Of a stretch of DNA of 64,000 nucleotides, positions 23,890-33,633 are shown piece by piece. Under the pieces are notes generated by a model. The model saw only the letters and a program-made list of their open reading frames with translations, was not told where the DNA came from and did not search any database. This stretch comes from an uncultured Eubacteriales bacterium (GTDB lineage Bacteria; Bacillota; Clostridia; Oscillospirales; Acutalibacteraceae): positions 1-64,000 of the forward strand of contig CAKSCM010000001.1 of the NCBI GenBank assembly GCA_934444365.1. The letters run 5' to 3'. Positions within the stretch are counted from its first letter, which is position 1; every line of letters starts with the position of its first letter. Made by a program: the position numbers and the translations under genes.

Positions 23890-24342
23890 ATGGGAATGAG
23901 CGATATAGTCAGCAAGCGCATACTTGAACTGCTTGAGCTTTCATCTAACGGCAGTGCCGAGATCCGCCGCAATGAGCTGGCGGAGGATATAGGATGTGTC
24001 CCCAGTCAGATAAACTACGTGCTTACCTCGCGTTTTACCCCCGAGCACGGATACACCATCGAGAGCCGCCGCGGAGGCGGAGGATATATCAGGATAACGA
24101 GGGTAAGGCTTGATAAGGGTGCCGCCATGATGCACCTTGTAAATTCGGTCGGCGATTCTATCGATGCGGCCAGCGCACAGGCTATAATCGGTAATTTGTA
24201 CGACCAGAAGCTGATTACAAAGGAAGCGGCGATGATAATGCGTTCGGCGGTGGCCGAGCGTACCTTCAGGGCAATTCCGTATGAGCTTCGCGACGCCTTT
24301 CGTTCGGTTATTCTGAAAAATATGCTTTTAAACGTCGGTTGA
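23890..24342 (+). CDS. ctsR: class III stress-gene repressor CtsR
   Basis: A 150-residue winged-helix repressor of heat-shock and clp genes. The N-terminal DNA-binding domain is clear (SDIVSKRILELLE, then ELAEDIGCVPSQINYVLTSRFTPEHGY). The wing has the glycine-rich RRGGGGYIRI loop, whose arginine is the heat sensor and McsB target in Bacillus. The frame is open to 23851. The ATG at 23890 gives the family length and lies behind GAGGGTGACGG. Two CtsR operators precede it, so it is autoregulated. Confidence 0.93.
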   Translation: MGMSDIVSKRILELLELSSNGSAEIRRNELAEDIGCVPSQINYVLTSRFTPEHGYTIESRRGGGGYIRITRVRLDKGAAMMHLVNSVGDSIDAASAQAIIGNLYDQKLITKEAAMIMRSAVAERTFRAIPYELRDAFRSVILKNMLLNVG

Positions 24343-24423
24343 CCGGAAATTTGTTTTAAAATCGCAATAAATACGGATTTTCCGATAACCTGTGAATACA
24401 ATAAAAAGGAGAGTTTGAGTTTT

Positions 24424-24939
24424 ATGATTTGCCAGAAATGTAAAAAAAATAAAGCCACAACATATATAACAAGAACCGTAAACGGGGTAACACAGGAGAT
24501 GGCGCTGTGCCCGGCGTGTGCTGCCGAATACGGGCTCGGCGGGTTTAAGCCGATGAGCCTTGGCGATTTGTTCGCGCCGCTGTTTAAAAATGATACCGGG
24601 TATGCTCCCCACAGCGTTTTGTCGCCGGATAAGCGCTGCAGCGGATGCGGATCATCCTTTTCCGATATTGTAAGAAGCGGAAAGGTAGGCTGCGCTCAGT
24701 GTTACACCGATTTTTACGACCGGCTGGTGCCGTCAATAGAGCGTATACACGGCAGAGCGGTGCATACCGGTAAGGTGTCTGGAAGCGCTCCGGTCGAGCA
24801 AAAGCGCGAAAAGGAGATAAGCGACTTTGAAAAGGAGCTGAAAAAGGCCGTCGAGGATCAAAACTATGAAGAAGCGGCAAGATTGCGCGATATAATAAAG
24901 GAAATGAAGGGGGAGGATAATAATGACTCAGCAAAATAA
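24424..24939 (+). CDS. mcsA: McsA, activator of the McsB arginine kinase
   Basis: A 171-residue protein. Its N-terminal zinc-finger Cys pairs are CQKC and CPAC, followed by CSGC and CAQC with the typical SGKVGCAQCYTDFYDRL stretch. A C-terminal UVR motif reads FEKELKKAVEDQNYEEAARL. It activates McsB and links to ClpC. The ATG at 24424 (MICQKC) is the family start. An in-frame TTG at 24415 lies too close to the AAGGAG site. Its last 17 bases overlap mcsB. Confidence 0.95.
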   Translation: MICQKCKKNKATTYITRTVNGVTQEMALCPACAAEYGLGGFKPMSLGDLFAPLFKNDTGYAPHSVLSPDKRCSGCGSSFSDIVRSGKVGCAQCYTDFYDRLVPSIERIHGRAVHTGKVSGSAPVEQKREKEISDFEKELKKAVEDQNYEEAARLRDIIKEMKGEDNNDSAK

Positions 24940-25951
24940 ATGGTATGATCAGTCGGGCGAGCTCGGCGATATCGTAGTCAGCACCCGTGTTCGTCTTGCG
25001 AGAAATTTAAAGGAATACCCCTTTCCGCATAAGCTTGATCCCGAGTCTAAACGTGCCGTTTGCCGTAAGGTGCGCGACGCGCTTAAAAACGGCGGCTCGG
25101 CGATAGCGGACGATTTCGATTATATCGAGATGGATAAGCTCAGCGACGTTCAGGCTCAGTCTCTGGTTGAAAAGCACCTTGCAAGCCGCGAATTTGCGGC
25201 CTCGCGCGAGGGAAGGGCATTGCTTCTTAAAAAGGACGAATCGGTAAGTATAATGCTTTGTGAGGAGGATCATATCCGTATTCAGGTTATGGCTGCCGGT
25301 CTCGCACTGAAACAGGCCTACGACATAGCCGATAAGATAGATACCCTTTTGGACAGCGAACTGCATTTTGCCTTTGATGCAAAGCTCGGATATCTTACCG
25401 TTTGTCCGACCAATATAGGAACCGGCATGCGCGCGTCGCTGATGCTTCATTTGCCGATGCTTCAAGCGGCGGGAGGAATAGATCAGCTTGTTTCGGCCGT
25501 ATCTAAGGTGGGGCTTACCCTAAGGGGCTCCTACGGAGAGGGGACGGCGGCGACCGGTGCTTTGTACCAGCTGTCAAACCAGATAACCCTCGGCATTGAC
25601 GAGCGTTCGGCTCTGCAAAATCTCGAAGCGGTGGCGTCGCAGGTCATGGAAAAGGAAAAACAGGCGCGTTTATCGGCCGATAAAACCCTGATTGAGGATG
25701 CGGTTTTCCGCTCGCTCGGAATATTAAAATATGCCAGAAGACTTACTTCCGAAGAGCTTTCGACCCATCTTTCAAATGTCAGAATGGGAGTGTCAATGGG
25801 CATTATAAAGGATGTTACAGTGGAAAAAATCAATACAATATTCAGCGAATATCAGCCGGCCGGGCTTATAATGCTCGACCCGGAGGCGGCATCCCCCGAA
25901 AAACGGGATATTCTCCGTGCGAAGCTTATTCGCGAGGAACTTACACAGTAA
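24923..25951 (+). CDS. mcsB: protein arginine kinase McsB
   Basis: A 342-residue phosphagen-kinase-fold enzyme that phosphorylates arginines, marking proteins for ClpCP. The N-terminal ATP-binding motif STRVRLARNLKEYPFP, the acidic LCEEDHIRIQ loop, CPTNIGTGMRASLMLHLP and the GLTLRGSYGEG loop are intact. Start and McsA end overlap, showing coupled translation. It lies in the standard ctsR-mcsA-mcsB-clpC order. Confidence 0.97.
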   Translation: MTQQNKWYDQSGELGDIVVSTRVRLARNLKEYPFPHKLDPESKRAVCRKVRDALKNGGSAIADDFDYIEMDKLSDVQAQSLVEKHLASREFAASREGRALLLKKDESVSIMLCEEDHIRIQVMAAGLALKQAYDIADKIDTLLDSELHFAFDAKLGYLTVCPTNIGTGMRASLMLHLPMLQAAGGIDQLVSAVSKVGLTLRGSYGEGTAATGALYQLSNQITLGIDERSALQNLEAVASQVMEKEKQARLSADKTLIEDAVFRSLGILKYARRLTSEELSTHLSNVRMGVSMGIIKDVTVEKINTIFSEYQPAGLIMLDPEAASPEKRDILRAKLIREELTQ

Positions 25952-25987
25952 TTTTTAGAATGATTTTTCTTTGAGGAGTTGATATAT

Positions 25988-28501
25988 ATGTTTAAGTTCA
26001 ACGGATTTACCGAGAAAGCAAATCTTGCTATAAATTATGCAATAGAGTCGGCCGAAAGCTTCGGTCATACCTACATCGGAAGCGAGCATCTGCTTGCCGG
26101 ACTGCTCAAAGAGGGCAGCGGAACGGCCTTTGCCCTTCTTAACTCAAAGGGTGTTACCCTTGAGGATGTTAACCGGCTTATGGAAACAAAGGTAGGCAGA
26201 GGAGAGCCGACCTCTCTGTCTCCGAATGATCTTACCCCCCGTGCGAAGCACATTCTTGAAATGGCAATAGCCGACGCAAGGGCAATGTCGAGCGGTTACG
26301 TCGGTACCGAGCATATTCTGCTTGCTATAATTCAGGAGGGGCAAAGCTACGGCGTCCGCTTTATGGAGGAGCTCGGAGCCGATCCCGAAAAAATAGCAAA
26401 CGAACTTATTGAGGCTTACGGCGAATCCTCCGGTGCATTCGGCGCATCGGGAGAGGAGCGTGCAAGCCAAAGAGGCGACGCCTCCAAGACCGATACCATT
26501 GAAAAATTCGGCAGGGATTTGACCAAGGACGCGCGCGACGGTAAGATCGACCCGGTCATCGGTCGTCAAAAGGAAATAGAGCGTGTTATTCAGATACTTA
26601 CCCGCCGTACCAAGAACAACCCCTGCTTAATAGGCGAGCCCGGCGTCGGTAAAACCGCCGTTGCCGAGGGTCTTGCCGCTAAAATTGCCGCCGGAGAGGT
26701 TCCGGAGCTTTTGAAGGACAAACGGGTAATTGCCCTTGATCTTACCTCAATGGTTGCCGGTACAAAATATCGCGGCGATTTTGAGGAGCGTATAAAGGCG
26801 GCGATCGACGAGGTTAAAAAGTCCGGCAATATAATCCTTTTTATAGATGAGCTGCATACCATAATCGGTACCGGCTCTTCCGAGGGCAGCACCGACGCGG
26901 CCAATATCTTAAAGCCGTCGCTTGCCAGAGGCGAGCTTCAGGTCATAGGCGCCACTACCCTTAACGAATACAGAAAATATATCGAAAAGGATGCCGCTTT
27001 GGAGCGCCGATTCCAGCCCGTTACGGTAGGCGAGCCCTCTCAGGAGGAGGCCGTTGAGATTTTAAAGGGACTCCGTGATAAATACGAAGCCCATCATAAA
27101 GTCAAAATAACCGATGAGGCTATAGAGGCGGCGGTAAAGCTTTCATCGCGCTATATAGCCGACCGTTATCTTCCCGATAAGGCGATAGATCTTGTGGACG
27201 AGGCGGCTTCGAAGGTAAAGCTCCGCGCATATACGGCGCCGGCCGATGTAAGGGAGACCGAGGAGGAGATTAAACGTCTTGCCGCCGAAAAAACGGCAGC
27301 CGTAAATACCCAGGACTTTGAGCGGGCGGCCAAGCTCAGAGACAGCGAAAAGGCCGCACGCGAACGTCTCGAGACCCTTAAAAACGAATGGCAGCAGAAG
27401 AATTCGCGTGTGTCCGGCGAGGTAACTCCCGAAGAGATCGCCGAGATAGTCTCCGGCTGGACCGGAATTCCGACTACCACCCTTACCGAAGAGGAGGGCG
27501 AAAAGCTCCTTAATATGGAGAAAAAGCTGCATGAGCGCATTGTCGGTCAGGATGAAGCCGTAAAGGCCGTTTCGCGGGCCATACGCCGCGGCAGGGTCGG
27601 ACTAAAGGATCCGAAACGCCCGATAGGCTCGTTCCTTTTCTTAGGACCTACCGGTGTCGGCAAGACCGAGCTTTGCAAAACCATTGCCGAGACCCTTTTC
27701 GGCGACGAAAATGCCATGATTCGGTTTGATATGTCGGAGTACATGGAAAAGCACACCGTCTCCAAGCTTGTAGGCTCGCCTCCGGGATATGTCGGCTACG
27801 ATGAGGGCGGTCAGCTTACCGAAAAGGTACGCCGTAAGCCCTATTGTGTGCTTCTTTTCGATGAGATTGAGAAAGCGCATCCCGACGTATTCAACATTCT
27901 TCTTCAGATTCTTGACGACGGTATGCTTACCGATTCACAGGGGCGTCACGTCAACTTCAAAAACACCATTATCATAATGACGTCCAATATCGGAGCCAGA
28001 CGTATAAGTGAGGAGAAAAAACTCGGATTCGGCAGTGATGACGCTGATGCAAAACGCACTAACGATCAGATAAAATCCGAAGTAATGGATGAGCTTAAAA
28101 AGGAATTCAGACCGGAATTTCTTAACCGTATAGACGATATAATCGTATTCTTACAGCTCGATAAGGACGATATCGCCGAGATCGCACGCCGTATGCTTGC
28201 AACCCTTTCAAAGCGTGTTGCCGATAACATGGATATAAAACTCTCGTTTACCGACAACGCCATAAAAACGGTGGCGGATAAAGGCTACGATCCGGTTTAC
28301 GGCGCGCGTCCGCTCCGCCGCGAAATTCAGACCGATATTGAGGATGTTTTGAGCGAAAAGATCCTTGACGGCTCGATAAAATCCGGCGGCAATGTTTTAT
28401 GCGATGTCGCCGACGACAAATTCGTTTTCGAAAATGTTGAGCCAAAAGCGGCGGATGTATCTTCAAAGGATGATTCCGGAAGCGGCAATACAGCCGAATA
28501 A
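25988..28501 (+). CDS. clpC: ATP-dependent Clp protease ATPase subunit ClpC
   Basis: An 837-residue Hsp100 unfoldase. Two N-terminal Clp repeats start at TEKANLAINYA and TPRAKHILEMA. The first AAA+ module has Walker A GEPGVGKTAV and Walker B IILFIDELHT. A middle UVR-type coiled domain (NTQDFERAAKLRDSE) follows. The second AAA+ module has GPTGVGKTEL and Walker B CVLLFDEIEKAHPD, and an arginine-finger region with FRPEFLNRIDDIIVF completes it. It feeds McsB-marked and adaptor-bound proteins to ClpP. The ATG at 25988 follows TGAGGAG and matches the family start MFKFNGFTEKA. It is the last gene of the CtsR operon. Confidence 0.98.
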   Translation: MFKFNGFTEKANLAINYAIESAESFGHTYIGSEHLLAGLLKEGSGTAFALLNSKGVTLEDVNRLMETKVGRGEPTSLSPNDLTPRAKHILEMAIADARAMSSGYVGTEHILLAIIQEGQSYGVRFMEELGADPEKIANELIEAYGESSGAFGASGEERASQRGDASKTDTIEKFGRDLTKDARDGKIDPVIGRQKEIERVIQILTRRTKNNPCLIGEPGVGKTAVAEGLAAKIAAGEVPELLKDKRVIALDLTSMVAGTKYRGDFEERIKAAIDEVKKSGNIILFIDELHTIIGTGSSEGSTDAANILKPSLARGELQVIGATTLNEYRKYIEKDAALERRFQPVTVGEPSQEEAVEILKGLRDKYEAHHKVKITDEAIEAAVKLSSRYIADRYLPDKAIDLVDEAASKVKLRAYTAPADVRETEEEIKRLAAEKTAAVNTQDFERAAKLRDSEKAARERLETLKNEWQQKNSRVSGEVTPEEIAEIVSGWTGIPTTTLTEEEGEKLLNMEKKLHERIVGQDEAVKAVSRAIRRGRVGLKDPKRPIGSFLFLGPTGVGKTELCKTIAETLFGDENAMIRFDMSEYMEKHTVSKLVGSPPGYVGYDEGGQLTEKVRRKPYCVLLFDEIEKAHPDVFNILLQILDDGMLTDSQGRHVNFKNTIIIMTSNIGARRISEEKKLGFGSDDADAKRTNDQIKSEVMDELKKEFRPEFLNRIDDIIVFLQLDKDDIAEIARRMLATLSKRVADNMDIKLSFTDNAIKTVADKGYDPVYGARPLRREIQTDIEDVLSEKILDGSIKSGGNVLCDVADDKFVFENVEPKAADVSSKDDSGSGNTAE

Positions 28502-28548
28502 CGGAAACCTTGTAGATATTGCAGGATTTCTGATATTATAAAAATATA

Positions 28549-28590
28549 TAAAAGCACGTTGCCCGAAAAATTTCGGTGGCGTGCTTTTAG
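28549..28590 (+). terminator. terminator of the CtsR operon
   Basis: TAAAAGCACG (28549-28558) pairs with CGTGCTTTTA (28580-28589), with an inner CCGAAA/TTTCGG pairing in the loop. The long stem ends in a T-run. The rest of the gap to 28866 shows only a promoter. Confidence 0.85.
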
Positions 28591-28763
28591 CTTTATATCG
28601 AAAAATTCATTGCGGAAACCTTTTTAAATGTCATTTTTAATCTGTCAAGAATAATAGCTGTTAAAATCGTTCGGCATTGCAAAAGGCAGGGTCTGTTATG
28701 GTGTGGTTTATACGTCTGTTTTGCTCTTTTTATAAAATAACAGGTTATTTTTTTAAAAAGGTG

Positions 28764-28792
28764 TGGACATTTCGCAAAAATAAGTGTATAAT
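28764..28792 (+). promoter_or_regulatory. promoter of the PrsA-like lipoprotein gene
   Basis: TGGACA (28764-28769) and TATAAT (28787-28792) are 17 bases apart, about 70 bases before the lipoprotein start. Confidence 0.65.
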
Positions 28793-28865
28793 GAACCTTG
28801 TTGTACAGTCTTTGGCACAGGGTGCCTGAAACATATATTATTTATACCTTTTGGGGGAAAACAAG

Positions 28866-29981
28866 ATGTTTAAAAAGATCAGTGCTCTACTTCTGGCGGC
28901 GGTAGTTACCGTTATGTGCTTTGCCGGTTGCCATAAAAAGGGCGAAACAGTTTTATCTTTGGACGGGTATGAGATTCCGTCGGGACTTTATCTTGCGGTA
29001 CAGCTTAATTCGTTCAATCAGTTTTCTTCAGAGGTGCAAAGTCAGCTTGGCAGCAATAACAAGCCTTCATCAATAACCGATTATCTTAAATACAGCATTG
29101 ATTCGGTAAGCGCAGAGGATTGGATACATAATAAAACAATAGAGGCATTGCGTTCGTATGTTGCCGTAGAGCGCAAATTCGCCGAGGCGGGTTTAAGCCT
29201 TGAAAAGACCGATACCTCCATGGTCGATTACTACATGCAGTATTACTGGGACTATTACGGATACAAGAGCTTTTATGAGGCCAACGGCGTTTCCTCTGAT
29301 TCGTACAGACTTATATGGGAAAACACCGCGAAGAGCAATAAGCTTTTTACCTATTACTATGACAAGGCCGATGAAGAAACCGGGCTCGGCGGCATTTATG
29401 CCGTTTCGGATGAGGATATTGTAAAATACTTGGGCGAGAATTATATTCTTGCCGACAGACTTACGATAACCGTATCGGATGACGGCGACGTCACGGCCGA
29501 GTCGGCAATGTCCAAGCTCAACGGCTATGCAAGGCGTATAAATTCGGGAACCTCGTTTGAGACGATAAAAGAAGAGTACGACGCCGAAAACCCGAGCGAT
29601 ACATCCTCAACGGCGCAGAACGTATCGGTCAATCCCGATAATACTTCGATATATCCCAAAACCGCAACCGTTTACACCCAAAGCGCCAACACCTCGGTGT
29701 ATTCGGCCATGGCACAGCTTAAGGCCGATTCGACATTTGAGTATTCCAAGGCGATAGTGACCGACGACAGCGCGAACGGAAGCTGTTATCTTACGGTTAT
29801 ATACGACATCACAAAGGACGATTACTATATAAACAGCTATCGCTCCAGTGTGCTGAGCAATATGAAGGGCGAGGAGTTTACAAATCTTTTGAAAACTACC
29901 GGTGACGCTTATACTCTTGACGAGAATAAGTCCCTTGTAAACCGCTATTCCGCCCTTAAAATCAAGGCGGCCGAAAAATAA
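28866..29981 (+). CDS. PrsA/SurA-like lipoprotein with degenerate rotamase region
   Basis: A 371-residue lipoprotein. A positive start (MFKKI), hydrophobic stretch and lipobox FAGC put the lipid-bearing Cys near residue 22. The following region (VLSLDGYEIPSGLYL, then long helices with IEALRSYVAVERKFAEAGLS) resembles the SurA/PrsA N-terminal chaperone domain. Where a parvulin rotamase would normally sit there is only a weakened pattern (ADRLTITVSDDGD, INSGTSFETIKEEYD) with a Ser/Thr-rich insert. It may thus fold exported proteins without isomerase activity. The ATG at 28866 follows GGGGGAAA. It has its own promoter and terminator. Confidence 0.7.
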   Translation: MFKKISALLLAAVVTVMCFAGCHKKGETVLSLDGYEIPSGLYLAVQLNSFNQFSSEVQSQLGSNNKPSSITDYLKYSIDSVSAEDWIHNKTIEALRSYVAVERKFAEAGLSLEKTDTSMVDYYMQYYWDYYGYKSFYEANGVSSDSYRLIWENTAKSNKLFTYYYDKADEETGLGGIYAVSDEDIVKYLGENYILADRLTITVSDDGDVTAESAMSKLNGYARRINSGTSFETIKEEYDAENPSDTSSTAQNVSVNPDNTSIYPKTATVYTQSANTSVYSAMAQLKADSTFEYSKAIVTDDSANGSCYLTVIYDITKDDYYINSYRSSVLSNMKGEEFTNLLKTTGDAYTLDENKSLVNRYSALKIKAAEK

Positions 29982-30016
29982 GATCCGATACTTTACGCCG
30001 ACTAAATTTTAAACTG

Positions 30017-30068
30017 AATCCCTTTGCTTTAAGGAAACGTTGTGCCTTTAAGTAAAGGGATTTTTTAT
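30017..30068 (+). terminator. terminator after the PrsA-like gene
   Basis: AATCCCTTT (30017-30025) pairs with AAAGGGATT (30054-30062), with an additional TTAAGG/CCTTTAA inner pairing, followed by TTTTT. Confidence 0.85.
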
Positions 30069-30129
30069 ATTATTTTTACGGCAATCGTTATTGCGGCGGC
30101 AGCAGTACACAACTGTCGTTTTGCTTAAA

Positions 30130-30170
30130 TAAAAAGCACGACGGCTTTAATTAAAACCAATCGTGCCTTT
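30130..30170 (-). terminator. terminator of the tyrS end of the minus-strand operon
   Basis: Read on the minus strand, GGCACGA (near 30166-30161) pairs with TCGTGC (30141-30136), followed by a T-run. It faces the plus-strand terminator of the convergent lipoprotein gene. Confidence 0.75.
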
Positions 30171-30207
30171 TGTACTTGTAAATCCGTTTCAGTCTTTAAA
30201 GAGCTTT

Positions 30208-31428
30208 TCAGAACCGTACCTTGTGGTAGATCTTCTTGCCCTTTTTGACTATTATGTATCCCTTGGCAGTCATCTCATCGGTTATCTCGGCGAAGGGAGA
30301 GGTAATCTTATTATCGTCAACCGATATTCCGCCCTGCTCGACCAAACGGCGGGCGTCGCCGCGCGAGGAGGCAAGTCCGGTTTTAACCAGAATGTCGGTT
30401 ATGGTCGGGGCTTTTTCAAAATCGCCCGGTTTAATTTCGGTCGTCGGCATATTTTCGTCGACTGTACCGCTTGAGAATACCGCTTTTGCGGCGTTCATCG
30501 CCTTTTCGGCCTCTTCCTTGCCGTGGATAAGGGTGGTGACCTCAAAGGCAAGGCGTTCCTTTGCCTTGTTTATATCGCTGCCCTCGAGCTTTTTGTATTC
30601 GGCGATTTCATCAAGCGGTATAAAGGTGAGCATATTCATGCACTTAATGACGTCGGCATCGTCAATATTGCGCCAGTACTGGTAAAAATCGTAGGGAGAG
30701 GTCTTTTCGGGGTCAAGCCATACGGCGCCGTTTTCGGTTTTTCCCATCTTCCTGCCGTCGCTTGTAAGCAGGAGGGAGAATGTAACGCCGAAAGCATCCC
30801 TTTTATCACAGCTCTTTATAAGGCGGACACCGCCGATAATATTGCTCCACTGGTCGTCGCCGCCCATTTCCATTGTGCAGCCGTATTTGCGGTTGAGCAT
30901 AAGAAAATCGTAGCTTTGCATTATCATGTAGTTGAGCTCAAAGAAGGAAAGACCCTTTTCAAGGCGCTGCTTGTAGCACTCGGCCGCGAGCATACGGTTA
31001 ACCGAAAAATGCACGCCGATCTCGCGTAAGAAATCTATGTAATTAAGATCGCAAAGCCAATCGGCGTTATTTACCATTATGGCGTTGCCGTTTGAAAAGT
31101 CTATGAGCTTGCTCATTTGCTTTTTAAAGCATTCTATATTGTGATCTACCGTTTCACGGGTGAGCATTTTGCGCATATCGCTTTTGCCGGAGGGATCACC
31201 TATCATTCCGGTGCCGCCGCCGAAAAGCGCAATGGGCTTATGTCCGGCCTTCTGGAGGTGCGACATAACCATTATCTGTACAAAATGGCCGACATGCAGA
31301 CTGTCGGCAGTAGGATCAAAGCCGATGTAAAAGGTTATTTTTTCGTTATTGAGCTTTTCCTTAACAACCTCCTCATCTATCATTTGGGCTATAAGGCCCC
31401 TTGCTTTGAGTTCTTCAAATACTCCCAT
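30208..31428 (-). CDS. tyrS: tyrosyl-tRNA synthetase
   Basis: A 406-residue class I synthetase. The HIGH-type motif reads SLHVGHFVQI and the KMSKS-type motif reads DGRKMGKTENG, with Met-Gly-Lys in place of Met-Ser-Lys. A C-terminal S4 RNA-binding domain (VKTGLASSRGDARRLVEQGGISVDD) is present. Length is normal. It lies 36 bases downstream of recN, so it may be co-transcribed with the long operon. No T-box leader fits in that gap, although tyrS is often T-box controlled in Firmicutes. Confidence 0.97.
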   Translation of the reverse strand: MGVFEELKARGLIAQMIDEEVVKEKLNNEKITFYIGFDPTADSLHVGHFVQIMVMSHLQKAGHKPIALFGGGTGMIGDPSGKSDMRKMLTRETVDHNIECFKKQMSKLIDFSNGNAIMVNNADWLCDLNYIDFLREIGVHFSVNRMLAAECYKQRLEKGLSFFELNYMIMQSYDFLMLNRKYGCTMEMGGDDQWSNIIGGVRLIKSCDKRDAFGVTFSLLLTSDGRKMGKTENGAVWLDPEKTSPYDFYQYWRNIDDADVIKCMNMLTFIPLDEIAEYKKLEGSDINKAKERLAFEVTTLIHGKEEAEKAMNAAKAVFSSGTVDENMPTTEIKPGDFEKAPTITDILVKTGLASSRGDARRLVEQGGISVDDNKITSPFAEITDEMTAKGYIIVKKGKKIYHKVRF

Positions 31429-31464
31429 TAATCTTATCCTTTCATCTTGAAATTTATCTAAAAA

Positions 31465-33132
31465 TTAAATCGATAGCATTTCACGCGCCGATGCACGGGT
31501 GGTATCGCTCACCGATTCACCGCCGATAATCCGCGCGATTTCCTCAACACGGCGCTCATTTTTTATTTCAAAAACCTTTGTTTCGGTCATGTCTGAGGAT
31601 ATATTGTCGCTTTTTTCTATCAGCAAATGCTCGTCGGCTTTTGCGGCTATTTGGGCTAAATGGGTAACGCATATTACCTGACGGTATTTGCCGACCTCCT
31701 TCAATTTAAGCCCTACACGGTCGGCCGCACGGCCGCTAATTCCGGTGTCGATCTCGTCAAATATCAGGGTGTCGACGTCGTCGGAGCCTGCAAGAACATT
31801 TTTTATTGCCAGCATTATTCTTGAAAGCTCGCCGCCCGAAGCGACCTTGGAAAGCGGCTTTAACGGTTCGCCGAGGTTAACCGAAATTAAAAATTCAATC
31901 TTTTCGTTGCCGTAGGAATAAAGCTCTGTCGGGGTAAATTCGGCGGAGAATTTTATATTCGGCATATTAAGAAAAGCCGTTTCGTCACAAACCCTTTTTG
32001 AAAAATCTTCTGCCGCAATATGCCGTTTTTTTGAAAGCTCATCGGCCAGTTTTTCGGTCTTTTCCGTTGCTGCTTTAAGCCGTTTTATAAGGTTTTCGGT
32101 GTTTTTTTCATAGCTTAAAATTCCGTCGCGCTCGGCAATGGCATCGTCCAAAAAGGCGAGCATTGTCTCCTCATAGGCGCCGTATTTTTTCGACAGTCTG
32201 TAAAGGGTGTCAAGCCGCTGTTCTATCTCATCTATTTCGTCGGGGGAGTAGTTAAGCTCCGACAAAACCGAATAAAGGGTGTCGGTAATATCGCGAAGCT
32301 CATATCCCATATCCTCAAGCCTTGAGAACGGCTCTTCGAGCTCGGGAATGGTTGCGGTGCATTTTGAAAGCTCATGTGCGGCGTCCGAAACAAGCGAGCC
32401 TGCGCCTGCGGAATATCTTTCGCCCCCAGAGAGCATCGCCATCACCGATGAAATTGTCTTGGCGGTTTTTTCGCTGTTTAAAATACGGTTTCGTCTTTCG
32501 TTTAGGCTTTGCCTTTCGCCGGGGACGATATTTGCGTTTTCGAGCTCATCTATCTGGTAATTGAGCACCTCAAGCCGCCTTGCACGTTCCTCATCGTCGC
32601 TGTCAAGCGAGTTTATCTCTTTTTTTATGCTGCACATTTCGTCGTACGCTTTTTTGTATTCTGATAAAAGCTCGCCGAGGTTTGCCATACGGTCAAGATA
32701 TATGCGGTGCTTTGACGAATCGAGCAATAACTGATTATCGTGCTGTCCGTGAATGTTTATAAGCAGGGGAGCTATTTCCCTTAACATCTGTACCGTGGCC
32801 GGTTTGCCGTTTATACGGCAGCTTGAGCGTCCGTCGGCTCCGATTTTTCTCGATATCAGCAGCTGGCCGTCATCGGCGGAAAATCCGAGCTCGCAAAGCT
32901 TATTTACAACGCTTTCGGATACATCCTCAAAAAATGCCGATATGTCTGCCTCGTTACAGCCGTGTCTTACGAGCTCCTTGGAGGTTCTGGCCCCGAGTAC
33001 CGAATTAAGCGAGTCTATAAGTATAGATTTACCGGCACCGGTTTCTCCGGTCAAAACACAAAAATGCCTGCCGAAATTTATATCGGCATGCTTAATAACG
33101 GCAATATTCTCAATTGAAAGCGTACTTAACAT
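31465..33132 (-). CDS. recN: DNA repair protein RecN
   Basis: A 555-residue SMC-like ATPase for double-strand break repair. It has Walker A TGETGAGKSILIDSL near the N-terminus and two coiled-coil arms. A C-terminal signature (SGGELSRIMLAIKNV) and Walker B (TLIFDEIDTGISGRAADRVG) close the ATPase. It follows argR after 29 bases in the conserved order argR-recN. In Bacillus the next genes are spoIVB and spo0A; here tyrS comes instead. Confidence 0.97.
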   Translation of the reverse strand: MLSTLSIENIAVIKHADINFGRHFCVLTGETGAGKSILIDSLNSVLGARTSKELVRHGCNEADISAFFEDVSESVVNKLCELGFSADDGQLLISRKIGADGRSSCRINGKPATVQMLREIAPLLINIHGQHDNQLLLDSSKHRIYLDRMANLGELLSEYKKAYDEMCSIKKEINSLDSDDEERARRLEVLNYQIDELENANIVPGERQSLNERRNRILNSEKTAKTISSVMAMLSGGERYSAGAGSLVSDAAHELSKCTATIPELEEPFSRLEDMGYELRDITDTLYSVLSELNYSPDEIDEIEQRLDTLYRLSKKYGAYEETMLAFLDDAIAERDGILSYEKNTENLIKRLKAATEKTEKLADELSKKRHIAAEDFSKRVCDETAFLNMPNIKFSAEFTPTELYSYGNEKIEFLISVNLGEPLKPLSKVASGGELSRIMLAIKNVLAGSDDVDTLIFDEIDTGISGRAADRVGLKLKEVGKYRQVICVTHLAQIAAKADEHLLIEKSDNISSDMTETKVFEIKNERRVEEIARIIGGESVSDTTRASAREMLSI

Positions 33133-33161
33133 GACAATTCACCCGAAGGTCAGAATATAAT

Positions 33162-33611
33162 TTACCCCATGTAATCTCTCAGGCGCCGGGCCAAAAGCTC
33201 CGCCTGCGATTCGTTTCGCGTTATTATAAATATTGTGTCGTCGCCGGCAAGGGTGCCGACGATCGTCGGAAAATCCATGCTGTCAATAGCGGCGCATGCG
33301 GCCTGTGCGGTGCCGACATGGCATTTGATGACAACATCATTCATGGCGTAATCGATCGATACAAGGGCATGGGCAAGAATGTTCGAATAGCTGATATTGC
33401 CGGAATCGGAGCTCTTGCTCGGCGCTACATATTTGTATGCGCCGCTTGCCGATTGGGTCTTTAAAAGCTTTAATTCCTTAATATCCCTTGATACCGTCGC
33501 CTGAGTTACGGCAAAGCCGTTATCCTCAAGCAGCTTTTGCAGCATTTCCTGTGTTTCGACCTGATTATCGCGTATAATGTCAAGAATGAGCTGCTGTCTG
33601 GCCCTTTTCAA
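33162..33611 (-). CDS. argR: arginine repressor ArgR/AhrC
   Basis: A 149-residue hexameric regulator of arginine metabolism. The winged-helix N-terminus contains ILDIIRDNQVETQEMLQKLLEDNGFAVTQATVSRDIKELKL. The C-terminal arginine-binding domain contains CHVGTAQAACAAIDSMDFPTIVGTLAGDDTIFI. The start is TTG at 33611, set by GGGAG 8 bases upstream. It sits between nadK and recN, as in many Firmicutes. Confidence 0.96.
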   Translation of the reverse strand: MKRARQQLILDIIRDNQVETQEMLQKLLEDNGFAVTQATVSRDIKELKLLKTQSASGAYKYVAPSKSSDSGNISYSNILAHALVSIDYAMNDVVIKCHVGTAQAACAAIDSMDFPTIVGTLAGDDTIFIITRNESQAELLARRLRDYMG

Positions 33612-33633
33612 GGCGCCATCTCCCTTCGTTTAA

